A DNA stretch of 64,000 nt. It comes from DATFDN01 sp963830565. Lineage in GTDB: Bacteria; Pseudomonadota; Alphaproteobacteria; Acetobacterales; Acetobacteraceae. Shown in pieces: positions 28,338 through 37,308 of the stretch (position 1 is the first letter of the stretch; each line of letters starts with the position of its first letter). The stretch spans positions 310,001 through 374,000 of the forward strand of contig CAWHMO010000002.1 in assembly GCA_963830565.1 (NCBI GenBank), written 5' to 3'. Position numbers and translations under genes: made by a program. The notes beneath the pieces are model-generated. The model worked only from the letters and a program-made list of their open reading frames with translations. It did no database searches and was not told the origin of the DNA.

Positions 28338-29441
28338 ATGAAGGTGATCGAGGTCACCAACGTCGATTTCTCGCTGCGCCAGTTCCTGCTGCCCTTGATG
28401 CGCGCCATCCGCGCGCGCGGCCATGAGGTGATCGGCGCCTGCGCCGAAGGGCCGCTGCTGCAGGACGTGCGCAACGAGGGTTTCCGGGTCGTCGGCCTGC
28501 CGCTGGAACGCACGCTCGCGGCCGGGGCGCACTGGCGCGCCTATCGGGCGATGGTCGCCCTGTTCCGCGCCGAAAAGCCAGACCTGGTCCACGCGCACAT
28601 GCCGATCAGCGGCTTCCTCGCCCGGATCGCGGCGCGGGCGGCGGGCGTGCCGCGAATCGCCTATACCGGCCACGGCTTCTGGTTCAACGCGCCGGGGGCG
28701 GCGCCCCGGCGTGCCGCCGGCTTCGCCATGGAGTGGCTGGCCGCGCGCTGCACCGACGTGTTCATGACCGTTTCGGCCGAGGAAGCGGCGGATGCGCGCC
28801 GGCTCGGCATCAGCGGCGGCGCCGTGGCGATCGGCAACGGGCGCGACCCTGCCCTGTTCCGGCCGGACCCCGACGCGCGCATCGCCGTCCGCCGCGCACT
28901 CGGGATGGCCGAGAACCAGGTCGTGGCGCTGGCGGTCTCGCGGCTGGTGCGCCACAAGGGCTATCCGGAACTGGCGCGGGCCATGCGCGACGTGCCCGGC
29001 GTCGAGCTGTGGGTGGCCGGCGAGCGTCTGGCCTCCGACCGCGGCGACGACATGGCGGCGCTGCTCGCCGGCAGCGGGCTCGGCGGGCGCCTGCGGATGC
29101 TCGGCTATCGAACCGACATTCCGGCCCTGCTGGCTGCGTCGGACATTTTCGTCCTGCCCAGCCATTTCGAGGGCCTGCCGATGTCGGTGATCGAGGCTAT
29201 GCTGACCGGCTTGCCGGTGGTCGCGACCGACATCAGGGGACCGCGCGAGCAGGTCGTGCATGGCGAGACCGGGCTTTTGGTCCCGCCCGCACAAGCCCCG
29301 CCCCTCGCCGCCGCGCTGACGCGCCTTGCCGCCGACCCGGTGCTTCGCGCCCGCATGGGCGCGGCCGGGCGGGCGCGCGCGCTGGAGTTGTACGACGAGG
29401 CGCGCGTCATGGCGCGCACCCTGGACCTGCTCGGCTTGTAG
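28338..29441 (+). CDS. glycosyltransferase family 4 protein
   Basis: A protein of 367 residues with a GT-B fold. The N-terminal half has VDFSLRQFLLPLMRAIRARGHEV and VHAHMPISGFLARIAA; the C-terminal half contains ALAVSRLVRHKGYPEL, LLAASDIFVLPSHFEGLPMSVIEAM (nucleotide-sugar Glu motif) and PREQVVHGETGLLVPP. It transfers a sugar from a nucleotide donor, probably in surface polysaccharide assembly. It sits between the heparinase-like gene and purH on the same strand. Confidence 0.9.
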   Translation: MKVIEVTNVDFSLRQFLLPLMRAIRARGHEVIGACAEGPLLQDVRNEGFRVVGLPLERTLAAGAHWRAYRAMVALFRAEKPDLVHAHMPISGFLARIAARAAGVPRIAYTGHGFWFNAPGAAPRRAAGFAMEWLAARCTDVFMTVSAEEAADARRLGISGGAVAIGNGRDPALFRPDPDARIAVRRALGMAENQVVALAVSRLVRHKGYPELARAMRDVPGVELWVAGERLASDRGDDMAALLAGSGLGGRLRMLGYRTDIPALLAASDIFVLPSHFEGLPMSVIEAMLTGLPVVATDIRGPREQVVHGETGLLVPPAQAPPLAAALTRLAADPVLRARMGAAGRARALELYDEARVMARTLDLLGL

Positions 29442-29457
29442 GATTATGCGCCCGGCC

Positions 29458-31033
29458 ATGAGCGAAATCGTTCCCGTCCGCCGCGCGCTGATCTCTGTTT
29501 TCGACAAGACGGGCCTGGTGCCGTTTGCGCGCGCGCTGGCCGCACAGGGCGTCGAAATCCTCTCGACCGGCGGCTCTGCCGGCACGCTGCGCGAGGCCGG
29601 CGTGCCGGTGACGGAGGTCTCCGCCCACACCGGCTTTCCCGAGATCCTGGACGGTCGGGTGAAGACGCTGGTGCCGCAGATCCATGGCGGGATTCTCGGC
29701 CGGCGCGATCAGGCGGAGCATGTGGCACAAATGGAGGCGCATGGGATCGCGCCGATCGATCTTGTGGCCGTGAACCTCTATCCGTTCGAGGCAACCGTCG
29801 CCGGCGGCGCGGACCTGGCCGATTGCGTCGAGAACATCGACATCGGCGGCCCGGCGTTGATCCGCGCGGCGGCCAAGAACCACGATTTCGTCGTGGTGCT
29901 GACTGAGCCCGACCAGTACGCGCCGGTGCTCGATGAATTGCAGGCCCAAGGCGGCACCACAATCGCGCTCCGCCGCCGCCTCGCCGCCTCTGCCTATGCG
30001 CGCACTTCGGCCTATGACAGCGCCATCGCCTCCTGGTTCGCCGACCAGCAGGACGCTGCATTCCCCCGCCGACTGACGATCGCGGGCACGCTGCGCCAGA
30101 CGCTGCGCTATGGCGAGAACCCGCACCAGGGGGCCGGATTCTACGCGACCGGCACGCGGCCAGGGGTGGCGACCGCGACGCAGGCCCAGGGCAAGGAACT
30201 GTCCTACAACAACCTGAACGACACCGACGCCGCGTTCGAGTGCGTCGCGGAGTTCGACCAGCCGGCGGTGGTGATCGTCAAGCACGCCAACCCGTGCGGC
30301 GTCGCGCTCGGCACCACGCTGGCCTCGGCATGGGACCGGGCGCTGCGCTGCGATCCGGTCTCGGCCTTCGGCGGCATCGTGGCGCTCAACCGGACCCTCG
30401 ACGGGCCGGCGGCGGAGCGGATCGCGTCGATCTTCACCGAGGTGATCGTGGCTCCCGATGCCGATGCCGACGCCCGCGCCGTGCTCGCCCGCAAGAAGAA
30501 TTTGCGCCTTCTGCTGACCGGCGGCCTGCCCGATCCGGCCGCACCCGGCCTCGTCTTCCGCAGCCTCGCCGGGGGCTTCCTGGCGCAGACGCGCGATGTC
30601 GGCCGGATCGAGGCCGGCGATTTGAGGGTCGTGACCGGACGCGCGCCGACCGAAGCGGAGCTGGCTGATCTCGTCTTCGCCTTCCGCGTCTGCAAGCATG
30701 TGAAATCGAACGCGATCGTCTATGCCAAAGGGACCGCGACGGTCGGCATCGGCGCCGGGCAGATGAGCCGCGTCGAACTCGGCGCGGATCGCCGCCTGGA
30801 AGAGCGCAGAGGCCGCCAGGCAGGCCGGCGAGGCGGAGCCGCTCGCCAAGGGCAGCGTGGTCGCCTCGGATGCCTTCTTTCCCTTCGCCGACGGGCTGCA
30901 AGCGGCGGTCGAAGCAGGTGCGACGGCGGTGATCCAGCCCGGCGGCTCGATCCGCGACCAGGAGGTGATCGCCGCCGCCGACGCCGCCGGTGTTGCCATG
31001 GTGCTCACCGGGATGCGTCACTTCCGGCATTGA
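29458..31033 (+). pseudogene. purH: bifunctional AICAR transformylase/IMP cyclohydrolase, one-base frameshift near the 3' end
   Basis: PurH carries out the last two steps of IMP synthesis. The N-terminal cyclohydrolase (ALISVFDKTGLVPFA, GGSAGTLREAGVPV, NLYPFEATVAGG, ENIDIGGPALIRAAAKN) and most of the transformylase (YGENPHQGAGFY, KELSYNNLNDTDAA, KHANPCGVALG, QTRDVGRIE, VKSNAIVYAKG) are intact. After AGQMSRV an extra A at 30776-30777 shifts the frame. Removing it restores DSARIAAWKSAEAARQAG ... SIRDQEVIAAAD ... GMRHFRH and a stop at 31033, giving 524 residues, the normal length. Because purH is a core single-copy gene, a consensus error is the likeliest explanation. An ATG at 29446 is an alternative start. 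Confidence 0.88.
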
Positions 31034-31054
31034 TGCCGCAGGGGGAAGGACGCG

Positions 31055-31633
<579 letters not shown>

Positions 31634-31727
31634 TAAATCGTCCGCGAGTGAATGCCGCGCTCACGCCCCGAATGAACCAGGGCCTTATCCATGCCTTGTA
31701 GGACCGCCCTCGACCTGTAGCGGACCC

Positions 31728-32217
31728 TCACACTGGAGTCCTCATGCGCGCCAAACGCTTCGATGCGCTAGCGCGCTGGCCCTTTGCCTGGAACAAGGCC
31801 CCCGCCAAGCCCAGGCCGTAAGGCGGCATATTCACATAGACCGATTCCGAATGGCCCTGCGGCACGACATAGGTTTCGTGCCAAATACCCACGTCGCCCC
31901 TGCTCCCGACCTGTCGGTTGAACGCCTGCCAAGCCGGCAGGTGTACCTTATTCGACGCATGGGCATAGGCCTGCAGATGCTCCGCACTTTTCCAGGTACT
32001 GCAGCACCATCAGGTTGCGCAGTCCGTAATGGCCCCGTGCGGACAGCATCCCAAGTTCGGGGTGTGCGGCGAGCTCCTTCAGCATCTTCGGCATGGCTGC
32101 GACGACAGGGAGCCACTTCCATACCTTCCAAAGCTTGTTGATGCGCATCCCGATCAGGAAGACCACGACGTCTCCCTCAACCTCCGCGCAGACCCTCTCC
32201 GTAACAAGTTTGGGCAT
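31728..32217 (-). pseudogene. DUF4188-type small protein, one-base frameshift
   Basis: From an ATG at 32217 with an upstream AAGGAGAT the first part reads MPKLVTERVCAEVEGDVVVF, then WLPVVAAMPKMLKELAAHPELG and MVLQYLEK. A one-base insertion near 31985 shifts the frame. The other frame continues EHLQAYAHASNKVHLPAWQAF, then VGIWHETYVVPQGHSESVYVNMP and ends RLARMRTPV. The restored 162-residue protein matches DUF4188, a dimeric alpha-beta barrel related to monooxygenases, function unknown. It lies next to a SnoaL-like gene on the same strand. Confidence 0.75.
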
Positions 32218-32277
32218 CTGGAAATCTCCTTGAAGTTGCCGACCTCGACTGGTCAGGCTTGATACGCTCCGTCCCGC

Positions 32278-32733
32278 TCAGTCCTCGATCGGCGCCGCTT
32301 CCGCTTCGGCAAATCCCTGCTGTGCCATCCTGCGAAAAGCTTCCACGACCTTCGCGCTATCGAGATACGCATGCAGGCTGACCACCTTGCCCCAGCGCAT
32401 CCGGATGACGTGCGTGCCGTCGTTGAAATACGAGGTGTCATCGTTGGCCAGCGTCGCCGTGTCACGCCACTCGATGACCGCCGTGGTGTTCCAGGGCGTG
32501 CCGCTCACCGCGATGTGCTTGATGGTGAAGTCGATCTTCTTGTTAAGGCGGAACAGCCGCTCCAGCCAGAGACGCATGCCAGCTTTCGTGTGCCGGGTGC
32601 CGCCGAGCGCGTGCGTGCCGGAAAAGATGTGCTCGAAGCGCGGCGCCATGCCGGCGAGCGCGAACTCATAATCGCCTCGGCTCAGCGCCTCGAAAGTCTG
32701 GGCAACCTTTCGTCGTACGATGGCGTGATACAT
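32278..32733 (-). CDS. SnoaL-like/NTF2-fold protein
   Basis: A protein of 151 residues. The pattern (VAQTFEALSRGDYEFALAGMAPRFEHIF, then FRLNKKIDFTIKHIAVSG, then NTTAVIEWRDTATLANDDTSYFNDGTHVIRMRWGKVVSLHAYLDSAKV in overlapping segments) is that of small NTF2-fold proteins, which include isomerases, hydrolases and ligand-binding proteins. The ATG at 32733 is immediately downstream of a promoter overlapped by TetR operators. The reaction is unknown. Confidence 0.8.
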   Translation of the reverse strand: MYHAIVRRKVAQTFEALSRGDYEFALAGMAPRFEHIFSGTHALGGTRHTKAGMRLWLERLFRLNKKIDFTIKHIAVSGTPWNTTAVIEWRDTATLANDDTSYFNDGTHVIRMRWGKVVSLHAYLDSAKVVEAFRRMAQQGFAEAEAAPIED

Positions 32734-32754
32734 GACAAGGGTTCTTCCTGCCAA

Positions 32755-32798
32755 TGTTGACGGTGTCACGATAAGCGCAGGTGTTGACGATGTCAACA
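32755..32798. promoter_or_regulatory. tandem TetR-type operators between divergent genes
   Basis: A perfect inverted repeat TGTTGAC-GAT-GTCAACA lies at 32782-32798. A second imperfect copy, TGTTGAC-GGT-GTCACGA, lies at 32755-32771, 27 bases away. Both sit in the 85-base gap between the SnoaL-like gene and the TetR gene and overlap the promoter of the former, the classic layout for a TetR repressor controlling itself and a divergent target. Confidence 0.7.
32768..32796 (-). promoter_or_regulatory. sigma70 promoter of the SnoaL-like gene
   Basis: On the minus strand TTGACA (32791-32796) and TATCGT (32768-32773) are separated by 17 bases. The -35 box lies within the perfect operator and the -10 box overlaps the second one, so repressor binding would block polymerase. 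Confidence 0.55.
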
Positions 32799-32818
32799 TC
32801 AATCGGCAAGATAGCTTC

Positions 32819-33409
32819 ATGAGCTCTGGCGCAGGGCGGACGACCTATCACCACGGGGATGCCCGCAATGCGCTGCTTCGCGCCGCAGCGGCTCTGCTTG
32901 AGCAGACGGGAGCGAGTGGCCTGTCGCTGCGCCAGCTCGCCGAACGGGCGGGCTTGTCCCGGCAGGCGCCCTACAATCACTTCGCCGACAAGGAAATGCT
33001 GCTCGCCGAGTTGGTCCGCGACGGTTTCGAGCGGCTCGGACAAGGCATAAAGGTAGCGGGACACAGCGACGCCGAACCGGTCGTCCGGCTGGAACGCGCG
33101 GCGGAATGCTACATCGCCTTCGCCCAGAGCGCACCCGCGCTGTTCCGCCTCATGTTCTCCAAAGAGCTCGTGGACCTGCCGCGCCACCCTGCTGCTCAGG
33201 CCGCCGCCTCTGCCTCGTTCGCGCAACTGGCCGAGATCGTCGCCGCGATCGCGTCCCCGGAAGCTGTGGCGGACCTCAGTCTCGTCGCCTGGTCGCTCGT
33301 GCATGGATACGCCACGCTGTGCATAGAAGCCGGGCTTGAGGGACCTGAGCGCCGCCGGGTGCGCGCAGCGTTGTTCGCCAGCACACTCGCTTCATCGGCC
33401 TCGAAGTAA
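32819..33409 (+). CDS. TetR/AcrR family transcriptional regulator
   Basis: A protein of 196 residues. The helix-turn-helix part is clear: HHGDARNALLRAAAALLEQTG, SLRQLAERAGLSRQAPYNHFADKEMLLAEL. The C-terminal part contains a WHG-type ligand domain (YIAFAQSAPALFRLMFSKEL, LVAWSLVHGYATLCIEAGL). The ATG at 32819 is favoured; upstream sequence in frame is operator DNA. It probably represses the divergent SnoaL-like gene, and perhaps the DUF4188 gene beyond, until an unknown ligand binds. Confidence 0.9.
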   Translation: MSSGAGRTTYHHGDARNALLRAAAALLEQTGASGLSLRQLAERAGLSRQAPYNHFADKEMLLAELVRDGFERLGQGIKVAGHSDAEPVVRLERAAECYIAFAQSAPALFRLMFSKELVDLPRHPAAQAAASASFAQLAEIVAAIASPEAVADLSLVAWSLVHGYATLCIEAGLEGPERRRVRAALFASTLASSASK

Positions 33410-33752
33410 GGTCACGCCGTTCCAGGAGCAGGACTGACCGCCAGGGCTTGAAGACCCGCGCCTGCATTGGCCTGGTCCACCCGGCCGAAACGGAGAGCGC
33501 ACCGCAACTGCCTGCCGCTACGGTTTGCGCAGCAGCCAGGGAGCGGGCGGTGCTGGCGCGACGCACTCGCGACCGTCGCGAGCGCGTTTACGAGAACACC
33601 CTGCTGCTGCCGCGGCCGGCCCGGCCCCGCCCACGTATCCCGGCACAACGCAACCCCGGCGAGGGCCATCACCAGCTCGCCCGCGTAGTGTTCCTCCCGA
33701 CCTTTCCTCGTCATTCCCGCGAAAGCGGGCCGCGCTGAGGCAAAATGCCCGC
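33410..33752. other. non-coding gap with a dispersed palindrome
   Basis: No convincing gene is present. At 33711-33729 the sequence TCATTCCCGC-GAAA-GCGGG forms a hairpin; this is the core of a dispersed repeat family frequent in proteobacterial intergenic DNA. Open frames on both strands through the rest lack conserved segments. Confidence 0.5.
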
Positions 33753-34375
33753 TCACGCCCCCAAATAGAACCCCCGGATCAGCTCGTCGTCGTTCAGGTC
33801 CTTGGCCGAGCCGCCGGCGAACTCAATCCGGCCATGCACGATCACGTAGCCGCGGTCGGCGATGCGGAGGGCCTGGGTGAAGTTCTGCTCGGCTATCAGC
33901 ACCGTGAGCTGGTAGCCCTCCTTCAGTTCCTGGATCTTCTCGATCGTGCGCTTCACCAACGCCGGTGCCAATCCGACCGAAGGCTCGTCGATCAGCAGCA
34001 TGCGCGGGCTCGACATCAGGGCGCGGCCCAGCGCCAGCATCTGCTGCTCGCCCCCCCTCATCGAGCCGGCGAGCTGGCGGCGGCGCTCCTTCAGGCGCGG
34101 GAACAGCCGCCGTCCCTCCGGCACGAGCGCGATGCCGCGATCCACGATCGCCTCGGTCGAGAGCGCCAACAGATCGTGAAGCTCGCCATCGATCTCGGCG
34201 ACCACGCGCCCGGAGGTTGGGCGCACCATGCCCATCACGCATTTCATCAACGTGGACTGCCGTTGCAGTTGGTGCCGAGCAGCGCCACCGTCTCCCCGGC
34301 CGCCACCGTGATCGAGACGTCGTCGAGCACGCGCACCACACCGTAGCCGGCGCTGACATTCTCGATGCTGAGGCT
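33753..34375 (-). pseudogene. livF: branched-chain amino acid ABC transporter ATPase LivF, damaged
   Basis: Recognisable LivF blocks are SLSIENVSAGYGVVRVLDDVS, VAALGTN-like ALLGTNCNG, LMKCVMGMVRPTSG, ALVPEGRRLFPRL, KERRRQLAGSM, GGEQQMLALGRALMSSPRM, LLIDEPSVGLAPA and TVLIAEQNF. Damage is threefold: a missing base at the Walker A lysine codon (about 34254-34261) shifts the frame; between RLFPRL and KERRRQ about 30 residues normally containing the TVEENL segment are missing in frame (about 34093-34105); and the signature Ser is Arg (RGGEQQ). No start codon is visible at the expected place. It cannot encode a working ATPase as written. Confidence 0.8.
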
Positions 34376-34859
34376 ACTCGCCCAGGTAGGCGCGCTCCAC
34401 CTCGGGGTCGCGGATCACCGCGGCCGGGTCGCCGTTGGCGATCTTGCGGCCGGCGACCAGCACCACCAGACGCTGCGAGAAGCCCATTACCGCGCGCATG
34501 ATGTGCTCGATCATCATGACCGTGACGCCGGCCGCGTTCAGCCGCAGCAGCAGCGCCAGGATGTCGTCCACCTCGTTGTTCGACAAACCCACCATCGCCT
34601 CATCGGCGATCAGCAGCGTCGGTTCGGCCGCCATCGCGCGCGCCAGCTCCAGCTTGCGCATCTCGATCTGCGTCAGATCGGCCGGGTGCTGCGCCGCCTT
34701 CGCCTCCAGCCCGACCGAGTCCAGCAGCGCCCGGCAGCGCACGCAAATCGCGTCGGCGCCCAGATGCTCGCACAGGGCGTACTCGATCGGGATGCGCAGA
34801 TTGTCGAGGACCGTCATGGTCGGGAACGGGCGCGGCAACTGAAAACTGCGCGCGAGGCC
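34374..34859 (-). pseudogene. livG: 3' part of branched-chain amino acid ABC transporter ATPase LivG
   Basis: The segment reads LARSFQLPRPFPTMTVLDNL, ALLDSVGLEAKAAQHPADLT, IEMRKLELARAMAAEP, LLIADEAMVGLSNNEV and ends PEVERAYLGE. This is the C-terminal two thirds of LivG with Walker B and the H-loop (MMIEHIMRAVMG), but the N-terminal third with the Walker A P-loop is missing. Upstream it is fused in frame to a livH fragment at the shared codons for G-L-A. It overlaps the beginning of livF by two bases. Confidence 0.8.
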
Positions 34860-35191
34860 GAAGAAGAAGGCGAGGCCGCGCAGGCTCTGATCGCCACGCC
34901 GCTCGAACGAGAGGTGATAGATCTGTTAGATCCCGGCGCCGAGCGCGTAAAAGGCCGGAAGTAACAGCAGGCTGGCGAGGATGGGGTCGATCCTCCACCG
35001 GTTGTTCAGCAGCCAAGCGCCGTAGGAACCCAGGACGATGAAGGCGGGATGGGCGATATTGACGATGTCGAGCATCCCGAGGAGATCGACACGCCGATCG
35101 CCACCGCCGCGTAGAACCCGCCCAGCAGCAGGCCGGAGACCAGCGCATTGCCGAGCAGGTCGAAGGAGAGGTCCAACGGCTTACCCTTCAT
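34851..35191 (-). pseudogene. livH: 5' part of branched-chain amino acid permease LivH, frameshifted and truncated
   Basis: From ATG 35191 the frame reads MKGKPLDLSFDLLGNALVSG, LLLGGFYAAVAIGVSIS. A missing base near 35081 shifts the frame; the next block is GMLDIVNIAHPAFIVLGSYG, WRIDPILASLLLLPAFYALGAGI, then a TAA at 34926-34928, then QIYHLSFERRGDQSLRGLAF. This is the N-terminal third of LivH. It ends abruptly in FFFGLA, where the sequence becomes LivG. The rest of livH, all of livM and the 5' part of livG are gone. Confidence 0.8.
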
Positions 35192-35215
35192 CGGCTGGCG
35201 TGAGCGTCATGCGCC

Positions 35216-35996
35216 CTACCGATTCCGCCACTCGGGCTTGCGCTTCTCGGCGAAGGCCCGCGGCCCCTCGATGAAGTCCTCGCTTTCGGCGTTGTCCTTC
35301 TGCCCCGGATAGAGCGTTCGGATCGCCTGTTCGAGCGTCGGCTCGCCGAAGCCCCGATACACCGCCTGCTTGGAGGCGCGCACCGCCTTGGGGGAGCACT
35401 CCAGGATCAGGGCAGCCCAGCGCCGCGCCGCCTCCAGCGCCTGGCCTTCCGGCACCACCTCGTTGACGAAGCCAAGCTCCTTGCCCTCGCGGGCCGGAAC
35501 GCGCCGGCCGGTCAGGATCATGCCCAGCGCCTGCTTCCGCGGGATGACGCGCGGCAGCCGATGCACGCCGCCGGCGCCGGCGATCAGCCCGACGCGGGGT
35601 TCCGGGAGCGCGAACACGGCGTTCTCGGAGGCGATGATGATGTCGCAGGCGAGCGCGGTCTCGAAGCCGCCGCCCATGGCGACGCCGTTCACCGCCGCGA
35701 TCAGCGGCTTGTCGAGGTCGAAGCGCAAGGTCAGGCCGGCGAAGCCGGTGCGCGCCGGCGGTCCGCGCCGCCCGGCGGCCTGCACCTTCAGGTCGTTGCC
35801 GGCCGAGAAGGCGCGCGGCCCGGCGCCGGTGACGATTCCCACCCAGAGATCGTCGCGCGCGGCGAACTCGTCCCACACACGCTCCAGCTCGTGGTGCGCC
35901 TCGCTGTGCAGCGCGTTCATGACCTCGGGACGGTTCAGCGTGACGACGCGCACGCGGCCGTCGTCCTCGACGCGGCAGTACCTGGTAGTCGGTCAT
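35216..35996 (-). pseudogene. enoyl-CoA hydratase/isomerase (crotonase), frameshift near the start
   Basis: The main frame holds RVVTLNRPEVMNALHSEAHH, FSAGNDLKVQ, AAVNGVAMGGGFETALACD (oxyanion-hole Gly), PEPRVGLIAGAGGVHRLPR and CSPKAVRASKQAVYRG, all crotonase hallmarks. The natural start MTDYQ at 35996 overlaps the CoA-transferase stop (ATGA) but is in another frame: one extra G near 35981 separates it. Repaired length is 259 residues, normal. The catalytic Glu positions cannot be assigned with certainty. It probably acts on the CoA ester made by the adjacent CoA-transferase. Confidence 0.82.
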
Positions 35997-37195
35997 TTCT
36001 GGGCCCCTTCGATAACTCCATCCGCCCGCAGCGCCGCGATCTCCGCCTCGGCGTATCCCGCCTCTTGCAGCACGTCGGCGCCATCGGCGCCCGCCTCTGG
36101 CGCGTGACGCGGCGCCACCTTGTCCTGGCCGCCGAGCCAAAACGGCGTGCTCACCGTCAGCAGCGTGTCGTCGGCGAACGGAACCAGGGCGCCACTCGCC
36201 ACCGCCTGCTCGTCCGGCATGTCCTCCATCTCGGCGACGATGCCGAACACGAGCCCGGTCGGCTCCAGCGCCGCGCACCAGGCGGCGCGCTCGCGCGTCG
36301 CGAACACCGCGTCCAGCGCGGCGGTCAGCGCGCGCCCGTGGCGGGCGCGATCCTCGACCGTGGCGAAGCGCGAGTCCTCCAGCGCCGGGCTTTCCAGTGC
36401 CCGACGGAACGCCTCCCAGCGCCGCTGGTCGGGCACGATCGACAGCAGCAGCCACTTGCCGTCGGCGCAGCGGTAATGGTTGCGAAGCGGATGGCCGGAC
36501 ACCGTCCGCGCCGGCTGCGGCGCCACCGTCTCTCCGCACAGCCGCGCCTGCACCTGGCAGGCGTTCGCCCACAGACCATTGGCGAGCAGGGACGAGCCGA
36601 CCGCCATCCCGCGCCCGGTGCGCTCGCGCTCGAACAAGGCGGTGGCGATGGCGGCGTAGAGCGCGATCCCGGAGGGATGATCGCCCATGCCGGACAACGA
36701 CCGAGCCGGCGCCGCATCGTTCGCCCGCACCAAATGCATCAGTCCCGAACGTGCCCACCAGGCGGTCGCGTCGAATCCAGGCTTGCTCGCCTCCGGCCCC
36801 GCCTCGCCGTAACCGGTGAACGAGGCATAGATCAGCCGCGCATTGAGCGGGCCGAGTTCCTCATGCGTCACGCCCAGCTTGCGCCGTACATCGGGCGGGG
36901 CGTTGGTGATGAACACGTCCGCTTCGCCCACCAGGCGGCGCAGCACCGCCCGCCCCGCCTCTTTCGTCAGGTCCAGGATCAGGCTCCGTCGGGCGCGCCC
37001 GTCGACGATGAAGTTGGGGCTGCTCGGATGGATATGGCCGGACGCGGGGAGCGCGGCGCGCTTCCGGTATGGATCGCCGCCCGGCGGCTCGATTTTCACC
37101 ACCGCGGCGCCGAACTCCGCCAGCACGGTCGCGGCCGAGGGACCGGCGATGTAGCTGGCGCAGTCGATCACCTTCAGCCCGTCGAACAGCGCCAT
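35993..37195 (-). CDS. CaiB/BaiF family CoA-transferase (type III)
   Basis: A protein of 400 residues. It starts MALFDGLKVIDCASYIAGPSA. The body shows VVKIEPPGGDPYRK, LDLTKEAGRAVLRRLVGEAD, VFITNAPPDVRRKLG, and SGMGDHPSGIALYAAIATAL with the catalytic Asp of the GDHPSG segment. These enzymes move CoA between carboxylic acids through a ping-pong of mixed anhydride and CoA intermediates. The substrate is unknown. It is divergent from the SDR gene (113 bases). Confidence 0.9.
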   Translation of the reverse strand: MALFDGLKVIDCASYIAGPSAATVLAEFGAAVVKIEPPGGDPYRKRAALPASGHIHPSSPNFIVDGRARRSLILDLTKEAGRAVLRRLVGEADVFITNAPPDVRRKLGVTHEELGPLNARLIYASFTGYGEAGPEASKPGFDATAWWARSGLMHLVRANDAAPARSLSGMGDHPSGIALYAAIATALFERERTGRGMAVGSSLLANGLWANACQVQARLCGETVAPQPARTVSGHPLRNHYRCADGKWLLLSIVPDQRRWEAFRRALESPALEDSRFATVEDRARHGRALTAALDAVFATRERAAWCAALEPTGLVFGIVAEMEDMPDEQAVASGALVPFADDTLLTVSTPFWLGGQDKVAPRHAPEAGADGADVLQEAGYAEAEIAALRADGVIEGAQK

Positions 37196-37308
37196 TCGGC
37201 GTCCCTCCCGAAGCTGCCACGATCGGGCAAGGCCGGCTCGGGGGCAAGCCTTTCGCGGTGCGACGGGGCAGGGTACGGTGGAACCAACCAAGAGGGGGAT
37301 CACGAGAG

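Noticed and set aside
33412..33756. Minus-strand open frame of 114 codons
   Set aside because: Low-complexity Arg/Ala/Gly content, passes through a known intergenic palindrome, no homology recognised.
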